A stretch of DNA of 64,000 nt from positions 1 through 64,000 of the forward strand of contig VXBM01000867.1 of assembly GCA_013400155.1 (NCBI GenBank), given 5' to 3'. The position numbers and the translations under genes are program-made. This DNA is from Helopsaltes ochotensis. Lineage: Eukaryota; Chordata; Aves; Passeriformes; Locustellidae. Positions within the stretch are counted from its first letter, which is position 1. Every line of letters begins with the position of its first letter. Positions 46,430 to 59,764 of the stretch are shown here, in pieces. The notes beneath the pieces were generated by a model. That model made no database searches and was not told where the DNA came from. It saw only the letters and a list, made by a program, of their open reading frames with translations.

Positions 46430-49400
46430 TAAATATCACTTGGAGATGGGATTTTTCTAGATGAAAGCCTGGATTTTCGACAGGTTATAAGTGTGCCCTT
46501 GGAAGGTTTAAATATATTGGTAAGAGTTTCTAACCAACATGATAAAGATCAGAAATTATAAAGATCAAGGTTCACATTGGAAACTTTGTATTTCAAGATA
46601 CAGAACACATTACAGTTAAATTCACTCAGCAGATATCAATACTAGTCTCAGAGCACTTAAGAGAAAAAGCACCCTTCTGCAGTCAAGTGAATGACAAGTA
46701 TAATCCAACAAAACTCATTATTTTGCAACCAAACCAGGCAATTTAAAAGAGAAATAAAATCTCCTGGTTTTATGCACATGATTTTATATCCAAACAGCCA
46801 GTCCTTAGAGTCCTGTACAAGTGACACTAAAAAATCAAAAAGCATTGCTAGAAGACATTTAATTTTTGCTGTGTTTTAAAATTAGATTGTGTTTGTAATT
46901 CAGACTTATTCTTTCCTGGTGACAAAATTTTTGTAAGCTCTCACTTACAGCCTGACCCTCCTGGAAAACTTTGTTTTCTGATTCAGTTCAATTCTATTTT
47001 ATACTAATACTTATATCCCCTCATTTCATAACACCATGCAGCTACCACTGACAAATATATCTATAGAGTGCTATTGGGTAGTAATCAAAAAAACCTCAGA
47101 TGATAGTTCAGATATTCCATATAATTTTTGATTTATGTAAGATTTTGGAGCAGTGTATTTCTGTTCAGGAACACTGTCAATTTTCAGGTATCTATTGATT
47201 TTTTGGGACCTTCCCACAGTGAAGGATTTGATTCGTAAGATACAAAATGAGGAGGACAAACAACGGTTAGGTAATGGCATAGAAAGACTCATTTTGGTTC
47301 AAATGATGACATTAGAGTTAGTTCTTTCCAGAGAAATCAAAATTTTGTCATTGGTTATATAAACTCAATGTATGTGCTAACAGTTCTTCATTTTAATAAG
47401 AATGATGAGAAAATAAAACTATTTTTTTAGATTTTTTGGGGGGAAGATAATTTGCATGACTAATATATAACCAGGATGCATAGACATGCTGTGCCAGCAA
47501 ATTACATTTCTGAGAAGAAAAACCCTAAAATGAATGTCATATACCATGATATCCTTAAACATATTTTCAGGTGACTTTATCCTGCCTTGCAAAGCCTGAT
47601 GCATATTATGAGCAAAATGGTTTGCATGATGTGATTATAGTTGCTAGCACATTCATAATATGCAATACATGACTTAGCTTTACATACTTCATGCTTTACT
47701 GCACTGTGGTGTGTACTTCTGGCCAGTCTCAGCAGCCTCAGAGACCGAGATAAGAGAATTGGTCCTCCAGTCAGGCTTTTGAACCATATTAGGATGATAC
47801 ATGTTGATAAAGGAAAGGTAATTTATGGGCAAGTAGTACCATCCAGTGTTGGAAGCAAGGGCAGATAAGAATCTTATCAGTCATGTGATCAACCTCAGAC
47901 TTCCTTACACCATCACTCTTGCTCTGTACTTTCCCAGCTGCCAAAAATATCGCAGAATAGTTCGGGTAGCAATGAGCTATTCCCGGATTGCTAGTACCAT
48001 AGCTGAATTGCAGAACTTGGGCTCCAAACTATTCACTCTGGAATATGTCTTGGATACAGTACTGTTTCACTGATCAGAGAGGAAAACAAGAAGAACATTG
48101 ATTAAAAGCTTAAGCCTTGTACATATTAAGCCTTTCCTTCCTACTAATAATTATATTTTCAGTTATATCCTGTTAAAAGAATTATATATATAACATAACA
48201 ATGTATATAAGATTTTTTTCTGTACAGTACATAAACATGTAAATACCGAAATGTCTCAAATTATAAATATGCATATATACATATCAGATTTAAACTGAGT
48301 AGTTTATGACACCCAAACCCCAAATGATTTATATTTCATTTTGTCTTGACAATAATCTGGTTAGTATCCAGTGTCAGTGCATCTGTTTTCTTGGAAAATT
48401 ATTTATAGAAATCAATTTTACTTGCAGTTCTTTGGTTTTCTAGACATGTGGGCCTTACAGAAAAGTCATTAACACAGTTGACAAATATTTTTGCCTCTCC
48501 CATTGTCCTCTGCTCAGTAAATTGAGAGCTTGCTTTTAAGTTACTTGATGCTTACAGTAACATGAGACAAGCAGCATCCATCTAGCAGGAGGACTTCAAA
48601 GAGAAATCACTATTTCCCCTGACAGTCCCGCCCCATGCACAGCAGCTCCTGGAAGCAGCTGCATTGCTTTGAACTCAACTTTACTTCAGAGCCAACTCAG
48701 GGCTCTGAAATGGGATGTTAATTGGTGTAGCAAGGTGGTGTAACCCACTGATGAGTGGGTGTTAGAGGACCCCTCTGTGCAGGCCCACAGCATGTGTGAG
48801 TTGCTTCAATCCCTGACCACAGCTTTCTGCTTCTTTAGTTTGTGCTAGGGTAACTTATGATTTTACTTCTGCCCTTCCCCAGCTAAACCTTACTAAATTA
48901 CTTACTGCAAACTGCTGGGCCACCTGACAGATTCAGATTTGGGGGACCCTGACTGATCAAATTAAAGTTCTTTGAGCAGAGGAAATGCACAGGTTTAAAT
49001 ACCAGCGCCAAGTAATTTCCTTCCTCACATTTTTTGCCATAGGTACTACTCCCCTGTCTGTGCTCAGTGGCTATTGATTTCTGCTCCTCTTGAGCTATAT
49101 TTAGGATTAAACCAGCTCATTCCTTCTGAGAGGAGACTGGCCGTGGTTATACAGACTATTGCCCTGGGAGCTGTAATGCAGTCTTCACCTTACTTCAAGC
49201 ACTTCAAACTGAGGAAACAGATGGGTGCCAAATGGCAAACAGAAGCGGTCTGGGTCAAGGGATGTGCTGGAGATTCGGCCAGTTCAGTTTCAGTGGGGAC
49301 AGCCATGGACAGAGCCAGTGCCGACCTCCCATTGCCAGGAGACCAAAGGTCCTTCCTCAAAGAGATGAGCTTTAGCAGCAGATATGTTCAGAATATACTG

Positions 49401-51062
49401 ATAATTCATATGGAGCACATATTGTTATGGGGAGGTGCCTCAGTTTCTCCTGTAAATGCCCTAGGTCAAACATTTCCTGGCCAGGTGTGCCTGTCCCTTT
49501 CAAAGCAAAAAACTTTTTAAAACATTCATACAGAACATGAATACAGCGGGGGCAAGGACAGATAGAACCAGACATAAATATCAGTTGGTAGGAGATCATG
49601 AGCAGAGAAGAAAAGAACATATTTTCTTCTGAAGCCTATAATTAAATTATCTATAAGTGACACAAGGAAAATTTTCTGACACATTATTGCACAGATTTTT
49701 AAATGGGGTGTACTAGCCCCAGCTCATGATCTTATCAATTCCCACCTTGATCCTGAATACATACCTTCTTTACTAAGTCTGAAAGTAGATATGATTTAGG
49801 TTATAATTTTCAGCAAAAATTCTGTTCACCTGACTAAGCAAAATATATTCTTAATTGATTTCTTCACAGGCATAATATACAGGAAGAAATGTCCCTTTCT
49901 AGCAGAAAATTATATGCATATTTTATATGCTTTAGATACGTAGCTCCTACTATCTGTTTCCACCAGCCCAGGAAGATAGAATCCCCACATGGATCCTTAA
50001 CAAAAAAAAAAGGTAATATTGCTGTCTGATTCAAGGCCCTAAGGATTTGTGTAGGAGCTCCAAATGCTGCCCAACACCTTTCAGATGCCCCACTAGGACT
50101 GTTGTATAAATTAACTGAAAAAGAGAGAGACCTTCTCTTAACAAATAACATAATGTATTAAACTTGAGAAGCCTTTAAAAAATGAGTTAAATCCTTTTTT
50201 TTACTTCATCTAAAATGAGTACTGGCTTCCACAGAGAATTCAGTGGGAGAAAACCAATTTGTAGGAGGCATCAGAGATGCAGCTTCTTGGGGTTCAAACT
50301 GCATCAGGGCAGCCTGAGGCACCTGCCAGCAGCAAAGGAGGTGCCAGAGGGGCATTGCCAAGTTTGTAAAGCCCCCAGCCACACCAGATCAGAGTATGGA
50401 GCCAAACAAATTACTAATATGCAATGAAGAATCATTAAGCAGCAAGACCCACAGGTTGCTGAAAATCAAGAAATGGAGGTTAGCTGTTCAAGCAAAACTG
50501 AATCTGTTCAGTGTCTTGACTGCCAGTTCAGGGGGATATGAACAGGAACATAAACAGAAATGTGTGTAAATAGCAAAAATAAAGAAAAAAGGCAGAAACT
50601 CCAGAACTGGGAGGATCTAGAAAACTAAATGCAGGTCTACAGTACACATGGGATATTTGATTTGTTAAACATCAATTCACATTTACCTATACAGGGAAAG
50701 CATTACTATTTCTCTCATTATGGACAAAATCATACCTAGGCAAAGATCCCATGTGCAAAATGGAAACACATTAACCTTTAGTTTGTGTTGCTTTCATTAT
50801 TTATATACCTTTCAAAAAGATCTATTGAGTCATCCCTAAATATGCAATCTCTCTCATTTCCCCCATTTAATATTTCTTGTAGTAATGATCATCATAATTT
50901 CTACATTTGCAGTGTATTCCTGGGGTTTGAGATACCTTAATATGCCAGACAACAGCTTGTCATGGAAGATCACAGAGCAGGGAAGGTATTGTGATGCTGC
51001 AGAGCAGCCTAATACGACGTACCTAGCGGGCCCCAAAGGTCCTGCTCCACCCTATGACCCAA

Positions 51063-51090
51063 AGAGCCAAATTCAGTCCTGTCACATCAG
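51063..51090. repeat. Possible ancient palindromic-repeat end
   Basis: GAGCCAAATTCAGTCCTG repeats the left end seen at 27530 (GAGCCAAATTCAGTTCTG) with one mismatch in 18. The inner part is not recognisable, so the assignment is weak. Confidence 0.3.
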
Positions 51091-53338
51091 GCAGCACAGC
51101 ATAATCTAATATGGGGAAGTGGGAAACATTAGAAAGATTTGGTTAAGATAGTGCAGCTTCCGTGGGTTGACAGGACCTTGGTTGCTTAGATGAAAAGAAG
51201 TTAATTGCAGTCATGAAGAAGGAAATTTGTCTTCTAGTTTTGGTTATTGCATAACTCAGTTGCAGGAGTGAAATATCTACAATGGTGCAGCTCCATCATT
51301 TTACACAGACTGAGGTTCTGCCCATTCAGAATAATTTAGAATTTTTCTAACCCCTTATTCAGCAGAATGCAGTCTGAGGTGACCTTTTGCACGAACCTGC
51401 AAAGGCCACAGAAACTGAATACTTCCAAGCTGACCATCTGACTTATCCTTGTGAAAAGTTACTCTGTATTAAAAGGTCAAAAGAAAAAGAAAATAAAAGG
51501 CTCCACAGCAGGGAGCTGCCCTTTGGGATGTTAGGTAATTTAAATTAACTGGCATCATGCTGAGTAGCTTACATTTCTATATCTGTATGTGAGTGGGAAC
51601 AGCTAAGGTTAAAGGGTCAGTCTCTTCTTCAGCAGGATGACATCCCTTTGCTGCTCCCACTTTGGTGAGCACAATGCTGAACACCAGCAGTTTCTTTTGG
51701 GCTCTGTTCCTGCATTCTGCACATCATGGCAGAGGAACTGAAAACGTTAATGTGACAACAAAAGTAAAAATAGATCTCTCTTTTCCCTAACTCTTACTTT
51801 CCAGGGTTCATTGTCAGAGTTGCTCAGCATCCTCATACTTCTACTCAGTATATAATGCCTAGCCCCTATAGGCAGGAGGATATTTTATAGGACAGCTAGT
51901 ATTAACTTCTGCAGCTACTTCAGTGGGAAAGTTCGTAATAAATGGAAAAAACCAGAAGCTTTAGGAACTTGTTTAACCATATGACCTCTAGCTATTAAAT
52001 TAGGAAAATAAATTGCAAAAGTGAAATAAGTTATTGGCTCACAACACAGGCAGAATTTAAATGGTCTTGTAGCCTTTCCTCACAGGTCTAGGAGTTAGGG
52101 TCCCTGGCACTTGTCAGGCTTTCTCTGTGACACTGAGACGCTGAGTTTCTGCAAGCTTTGACCAGTATGAGTAAAATGGAAGAGGCAATAATTTCAAGTG
52201 ATTTTGCAAAATCCACTAATTTATTTTTGGAAAGTACTTTGATGCTCATGTATAAAATCAGCATATTGCTTCAGAAGTGTAAGAAGTAGTTCCAGAGGTT
52301 TCATTCTCATTCAGATGCAGTGGCAGGATTTTTGCATATGCTTTAGCCTTTCCACTCTTCTTTCCCATGAGATAGGAGAGGAGAGAATATGTATGAGTTT
52401 TTGAGTTTTGGGGATTTGATTGTTTTTCATACATGAATGATGTGCCATACATTTCACTAAGGACAACAAAGCAACAGAAAACCTCTCTCAGTTAGAAAGG
52501 AGGACAGGTTGATATTCCAGGCCAGAATCGGTGAAGTTTTTGTGGAATAAATGAGTTACCTATTCATTCATTGATTCATTGAAATTACCACTCAAAACCA
52601 CAAAAAATTATTAACATATTTTGTGTAGAACTGCTAGTAAAATAGCTAGTATATAGCTGCTAGTGCAATTCATGAGTTAACCGTAGAATAATTCAGTAGC
52701 CTCCTTACACAGATTTAGTAATTACAAAAATTTCCTTTAAAGGTTTCTCAAATTATTTTTTTTTTCAATGCACTTCCTCAGACCACACAGTGCAGTGTTG
52801 CAAATTAACATACTGTTCAGGTTTTTGAAATTGTTTGGTTCCACCTGGTGTTTCACACCACATCAGAGGTGTGCATTATCTCACTGTAACACGGTCCTGC
52901 CATGTCTCCTTGCATAATTAACTTCTTGCATACCGACTAAATCAGTTAATGGATATATTACTGATAAGTTTATTAATAGAAGGTAAGTCAAACTGACTCA
53001 GAGGCATTAGCATATCTCTAAGCAGAAGATTGCATTAGAGACTGAGGGCGGGACTGCTTATTTGTGTAATTGCCCTATCACCAAGCTATTGACTAGTGCT
53101 GTTTTGTAACTCAAGGAATCTTTATATCATTCTTGCAAAACTGAAGTTGAAGAAGTGTTCCATAGCCTTCAAAATGCTATATACATTAGGATTCCAGCCA
53201 GTAGCCATTTGTGAATGGAACTGGAGGGATAGAGAAATAAATTTTGAGGCACACAAGCAATTGAATTTGTGCGACAGTTTTAGACATCTAAAGCTGCTAT
53301 TGCAATCAATTATGTACCCCTATAGTCAATAAACTGAA

Positions 53339-53392
53339 GGTGATTCATCTCACCTGTTTCTGCCATTTATTGTAAAGGTGAGGTGAATCACC
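53339..53392. repeat. Hairpin: 17-bp stem with one mismatch, 20-nt loop
   Basis: GGTGATTCATCTCACCT (53339-53355) is complementary to AGGTGAGGTGAATCACC (53376-53392) at 16 of 17 positions. The odd position is a T-G or A-C pair depending on the strand, so one strand's RNA could keep a G-U pair there. The 20-nt spacer gives a 54-nt stem-loop. Pairing does not extend clearly beyond the stem. It could be a folded regulatory or small RNA, a tiny inverted-repeat transposon or chance. No known microRNA is recognised. Confidence 0.6.
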
Positions 53393-56300
53393 CTCCAGGT
53401 TGCCTCTTTCTTTATATCAGTGATTAGATAAGCCTTGAGTGGCCGATTTACATGAGAGAAGAAGAAACATTCCACCCTTTGTAGAGGGAATTGCCTGCTA
53501 AAGGTGCTTCTTCCCCACAGTGAAAGGTCTACACGGTTGGAGGGAGATGCATCCCTAGGCTGACTTCCAGCAGCACTGGAGGCACGTCGGAGAAGCCCTG
53601 TGAGCACAGCTGCTGCTGAGCTGGGCCAGCCTGCTCGGGTGGATGGCTCCACCAGCCCGAGGCCATCGGCATGCCCTCTTGCTGGGTTAGCAAATTGCAC
53701 CCCCACACTTCAGTCATGCCTTCGCCTTGCAGAATAGATGGAACCCAAATTTGTGACCCACCAGATCTACACGAGACAGGGAGTGTGAAAATCTGTTTTA
53801 TCTTCCAATGATCATTATTGATTTCAGTGTTGTCAGACGGTAACTTCTTTCCAAATCAGACTGTAGTTACTGAATTGGTAAACAGTCTACTTGATAAATT
53901 GTGCATGGGAAGCCTGTGCATTCCCACCAGGCTCTCCAACCACTGGGAGACAGACCTGTCATTTTCTTGTGTCACAATCAGCCCTTGAGAGAGGTTCAAT
54001 GTGTGTGGTGTATTGGCCCAAGAAGGTGACTTCTTTCAGTTTTCTATGATGCTAGTCCAGTTTACTCCAGGATTTAAGATGAAGTGTGAGATGAGCAACA
54101 CCTTCAAGTTCAAGAGATACCATCACAGACTAACCAGCCAATCAGACAGCACAACTAACAGACAACCAATTGCCAGATGATTACACAGATCCTATCCTGA
54201 TTTGTAGAAAAGAGCTAAGATTAGCTCCTGAAATGTTTATCTCAGGAATCTAGGAGAAAATGTGACAGCCAGACTGAGTTTAGGCATTATTCTAACAGCC
54301 CATCCTAAACCATTAGCAGCTTACATTCACCTGATCATTACATCGTGTTAAAATGCAATTAATCTAAATTCTATCACCTTTTCCTATTTTCTTTTGATTT
54401 TTTCTATGTTTTCCGTGACAGGAGGACAACACCTCTACTAGAATCTATTCAAAGCCTAGCATGATGGTACTCCTAAGCTTCATTCATTCAGCCACTCCTG
54501 AGTTTCATCCATCCAGCTCTATGTGTTTTCTGTAATTGCCATGAATGCCAGGAGAGAAATCAGATTGCAGAGCCCTTGCTTTCACACTGGCCTGAAGCAA
54601 CACACAGACAACCACTAACAAAGGGGTTTACTGTTCACCTCATCTTGCTGTCTCAACTACCTCTCCCTTGGGCTTTCACAGACAGATGGTTAATATATAT
54701 TAATTATTTTGCTATAAATCTCTCTTGTTTTTCTTGCCATTTTTCAAGTTAGTCCCTAAAATGTTTTGAAAAGATGGTTGAAATCTAAATGAATGTCCAC
54801 AGTGGAGGAAAATCTCCCATTCTTCTCTACCACCAGCTCTTAAAAGTTATTTTATTTATGCCGTTGTAAACAAAGAAAAGTCAATGAAAATTGCCTTCTC
54901 CAAATGTTAGAAGAGAGCCTTCCATTACACTGTCTGCATGGGAAATTGAATAATCTGTTCACATAATCTGTGTCAATTGTAGAAAACTAACCAAGAAAAA
55001 GTACATATAATGATTAAAGATAATAGCTTCTTATCACTGATTCCAATTTTAGACAATTTTTATACATTACTATGGGTGCATGCAAATTTCCACTTACCGT
55101 GAATGAGTCCTGCAATACTGAAACTGATATGTGCAAGTGGGGCACACATTATATAGCCACTTAAATTTACATATGTTTTTATACTCAACTAATTAAAAAA
55201 AAAACAAACTCAGGAGATAATAATTTCTTTACTCCTTTTCCATAACTTGTGATATTAGCTGTAATATTTGTTACATAGAGTAGCTTTGCATGCACTTCAA
55301 ATATATCACTAGTCATGCAACATAATAGTGGAATCAAATACTATCTAAAAGAGCAGACAGATTGTCACATATACTGAATTTGAAGTAATTAAATTTCCGA
55401 GTAGAGAATCAAGCCTTTGGATATATTTTTAACTGATTTTTCTCTTCAATTTTATCTGCAATAAATTTGATAATTTCTGAACTTGACCACATACCTTAGT
55501 CTTGAGAAAATGGAATCACTGAACATATTTTGCATCCTTTCACTGCTCTTCTATACAGCTGTGCATACCAAAAGAATCCTCAGTTCATTACAAGGTACAG
55601 TCATGAGTAATATTTTCTGAGATACAAAGATATAGACTGTATCCACTTGAATGTACATTGGACTACATCTATTACAGGAGAGACATACAGACACTCTGCA
55701 AAGGCTTTGCAGTTAACTGACCTGCATGTAGATTTAAGATATGTTTGCTGAGGAACCAAAACCAAACATGTATATGAGTTAGAGCTGATTTACACACTAC
55801 AAAAGATGGAGCCCCACAATCTCATACAGAGAAGTGCTGATCATGAAAACCTTTCCTTGAATAGTGAATATTTCAATAAGTTCTTAGAGAAGAAGTGGTG
55901 GCATGCAGAGGAAATAAGTGCTCCTGCAATCTTGTCAGAATTCATCTATGCCTAAGGTCTCGTTCTGCTCTACCCAGAAGAGCTATACCGTTCCTGAATA
56001 TCCATACGTAAAAAATACCAAAACCGAAACATAGACGATGAAAAGTGCCCCAAATAAATAATTTTTTAAAGTGTCATAATTGGGAAATTACATTTTGAAC
56101 AAGGTACTTTGGATTTCAGATGTGAAAAGTATCCCAAGTGGCAGCATGGGTTGTAATATTCTTTCCCTCTTGTATCTGTCAAAATCCCTCAGTCATACCA
56201 AGTTGGTGCAAATGCTTGTAGTAGGTACCTCTACTGTCTTTCTCTTGTGTGTGTGACTGAATGTGTGTGTGCATGTTTTACTGAACATATGTGGATTTGA

Positions 56301-56934
56301 GAGATCAGAGACACTTTTCCCTACTGTGCATTTGTGTGCAAATTACCTCAGCAAAACTTATACGTAGGGAGGGCTCATGAGAAGAGCAGGAGAATCAGAA
56401 GTGCAGTGGGAGCATAGGAGTGTGTGTGTGGGTGTCTGAGCTCCAGCACAGATGTCCTTGTACCACCTCTGGGTGTCTGGGAAACCATCAGCCTCAGTAG
56501 GAATTGCACATGCACACAAACTGAGGTGAGTTCTGCAGAGGCCCTGGACTGCCTGTTTGAGCAGATCACAGCCTTTCAGCCTAAAATCTAAGATTGGGCT
56601 CTTCTTTACAGAAAGTGAGTCAAATGGAAAAACTGAATAGTACTGTATTTTGAGAATTAAGAGTTGCCTGGGGAGTTGTGTCCTCAGTCAACTAGCTTCC
56701 TGCAAAGCTGCATTCGACTTTGCTGGTGTTGGTCACCATGTGCCCTGTGTGCTGCTGCAGTAACAACAATTAAAATTAAAAGTAGCTTGTTTGCCTGAAG
56801 CAGCAACCAAAGTAGCAATACAAGAGAAGACCTGATTTTTTTGAAAACAGTTGGGGTATTCTGTAATCCACCCACTTCCATGTTGTAATGATCTGATAAG
56901 TGTGGGGGAACACACCTTGATCTCAAACCTCACA
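53393..56934. other. Non-coding stretch, no gene recognised
   Basis: 53520-53720 is GC-richer with several CpGs and a 118-codon minus frame (53706 to 53350) without a known domain. The rest is AT-rich, with GT-rich words near 56246-56275. Confidence 0.5.
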
Positions 56935-57125
56935 CCTCAGCAGCGCATTGCGAATTGAATTAGATAAATGATAATTAGCTTAAGCAGATATTGTGGCTGG
57001 AGCTGAATGAGTGACTGACTGTATTCAGATGAAATAAAAGAAGCCCCATCCCCTCTAAATTTCACCTCGTGGTACTCGTTTTCCTAATAAATGTGTAATG
57101 GAAACGTTGAGCCGCAAGGAAAAAA
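56935..57125. promoter_or_regulatory. Candidate enhancer block
   Basis: CAGCAGCGCATTGCGAATTG, ATAAATGATAATTAGCTTAA and GTGTAATGGAAACGTTGAGC: high complexity, retained CpGs, and ATTA-type cores (TAATTAG at 56972, GTAATGG near 57093). No frame or repeat. Texture-based. Confidence 0.37.
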
Positions 57126-59713
57126 GGACAGGAGGACTAAATGGAGAAAGTGAGGAGAAAGGAAAAGGAAACATAATTTTGGGAACTCTGAAGATGCAGA
57201 TTTATGATTCAGTTCTTGAATGCCTCTTGTATCTGAGGATATAATACACTATTTCCAGAGTTAAATGAAATTTAGAAATCCAGTGGATAGCTGGAAAAAT
57301 TTTGCTGCAAATTTCACTAATACAAAACTGAATTCATACCACATGAAACTCAAAATGAGAGTAGGTGCACAATTGTTAAGTGTAACAGTATTCAAATTTA
57401 AATAATAATTATATTCCAGCTGTGTTACTGATTTTTAAACAGGTCCTTCTGTTTAGGAAGAAGCTCTTCAATATTGTCTGCTATTTTCTCAGTAGGCATA
57501 GAAAGGGAAGTTCTACATATTACAATAATTTAGGCATGTATAGCTCACAGATACAAATAGTTACAGTTAAAAACCTGAGGCAAAGATCCAGGAAGTTGTG
57601 GAACACCTCTTTGCCCCACATCTGTGCTGATCTACGTTGTGGAGTGTCAGGAATACACTGATGGATCAATTTGGGAACTTTATTGTATAGCCTGTGTAAG
57701 AAAGTATGGCTCTAGTGACATATGGCCTATGGCCTTCCATATCCATAGATCAGCCCTGAGTCTCAGGAGATTAATCCTGAGAAAGAAACTAGAATGTTTC
57801 TTTTTGGTTCCCATGATGAGTGTTCCATTCTATAATCTTTATCTACCATGGTAAATCCTTGTCTGATACTATTTTATCTGTATCTCAAGTACATTGCAGA
57901 ATTTAACTTCCACAGCAGCCCATGAAGCAGGTAAGCATCACCTCTATTCTGTAGAGGCATGGAGATAAAACTGGAAGTAATTCTGTTTTCATTGTGCCCC
58001 AATTTAATGGTTTATTCTACCTATTTCATATGAGCTACCAAGTGCAGTGATGTAAGAAACATTCTTATACAAACCATATTTATTCCCAGACTATATAGGA
58101 TGAAGCCAATAATTTTTGCATTATTTTCTTACAAAGAATTGCCTCCATTCCAAAAAAGTCGTATTTTGGAGAACCCTATTCTTGAGCCAGAACCTCAGCC
58201 AGTGAAGGCTGGAATTGACAAGTTTGCGGCTTGTTGAGCTGGCCTCTCCTGATCAAAGAGCATTTCAGTGGAAATCCCCAGCCAGCTCCAGTTGGGTGGA
58301 ACTACGCTTTGTCAGGCACACCAGCTCTGTCCCAGCCAGCATATCCTGGGTCATAGCTGATTCCTTCCCTCTTCCCATCTCAGCTAGAGGGAAGCACATT
58401 TCAAATCCTGCCATTTCAAGCTTCTCTCCTGGTGATTATTTCACTGCCAAGAACCATTAATCTGGTCCTTGATGGCACTAACACATTTAGAAATCAGATT
58501 TGGTTCATATGGGTGTGAGATTATTAGGGTATTATTGAAGAACTCTTAAAAAATCAAATTGCATACAATGTAATATGATAAATTGAACTAATCTAGGTGA
58601 TAACTAGGCAAAAATAAATATCAAACTGCACAAATTTCCCAAAGGATTCCACATGTAAAAATTTAAGGGCATGAAAAGATACAAAGATCATTAATGATGT
58701 CCATAGTATTGTACAAATACTAAGTTAGTATCTTTCAAATTTTTCCAGTCTTGCTTAAGCAAGGCAAAGAAACTGTATTCTCCTAAAACATTGATATGAC
58801 TTCATAGGACTTATTTAGAAGCAGAAATATTTATTACTATGAAGAACTCAAATCACAATTCTACATCAAAGCAGAATAAAAATTCTGTACTTAGTGTGTT
58901 GATTTACTACTAGAAAAATTCTCATTTACTTCATCTGGCCAAGTAAGGGTAAAAAATGCACAAAATGGATAAATTAATTTACTTTGGGAAAAGTTATATG
59001 TTTAAATGGTCATCTTAGGCAAGACACATTAGAAATACATTGGTCTTTTCTCTTTATTTCCGGTCTCCCAGGAGTGTATTTATGAATGTCAAGAGGGATG
59101 CTTTTTGTCCTGTGAGCCTTAATTGCATTTTGTTTAGCTCAATGTTTCAAACAAAAAGCTCTTCCCAGCATGGTTGAACTTATGGATCTCAAGTTTCTGT
59201 AAGGATGCAAAATTTTTGCTATAAGCTGGCTGTTTATATATGTGAACTTTTTTTGATCAGCTACATCTTAACTTGCAAATGGAAATCTGACCTTGCAACT
59301 AACAGAAAAATAACAAAATTATCTTCCTAAAAAAGTGTGAAAGGTTTTAAAGATATAGAAATAGAATACCAGCTTTAGTAACATTTTCTATCACTTTTAT
59401 TTCATAATTCAGCTTAAGTATGATTGATAAATTAACATAATAAAAAGCAGGAGAACATCTGTTCTGCACGATGGGAATAGGAGGGAATTTAGACATTTGA
59501 GAAGTTGTTATGCAGATATTGCATTCTACATGGGAACATATGAAGAGTGTTTACAGTAAAAATAACTTCTGGTGCCTACTTGTACTTCTTTTTAAATGTA
59601 CACATATGCCTTTTGATTTTCGCACACAAATACTCTAACTTTTATTCTAAATTTAGTTTTGAAATATGGATGGCCTTTATTTGGAAAATAAATGGATGGA
59701 GTAATTAAAAATT
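57126..59713. other. AT-rich non-coding stretch, no gene recognised
   Basis: Only short frames without domains. No repeat family recognised. Confidence 0.55.
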
Positions 59714-59764
59714 CTGTCCCTTCCCTTGCTTCCTGCCATCTCCAGTCACTCCAGAGTCTCAAAA
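59714..59764 (+). repeat. Copy 1 of an unnamed 51-bp dispersed repeat
   Basis: CTGTCCCTTCCCTTGCTTCC starts a segment matching 61207-61257 at 48 of 51 positions in the same orientation. Weaker similarity continues for about 25 bp. The family is not recognised. Confidence 0.75.

Larger units (their letters stand above)
46131..53338. other. AT-rich non-coding stretch, no gene recognised
   Basis: No repeat family recognised. It contains a 148-codon plus-strand frame (49074-49520) without a known domain, a possible ancient palindromic-repeat fragment at 51063-51090, and high-complexity intervals near 48560-48740, 51360-51620 and 52960-53100 that may be conserved. Confidence 0.45.
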
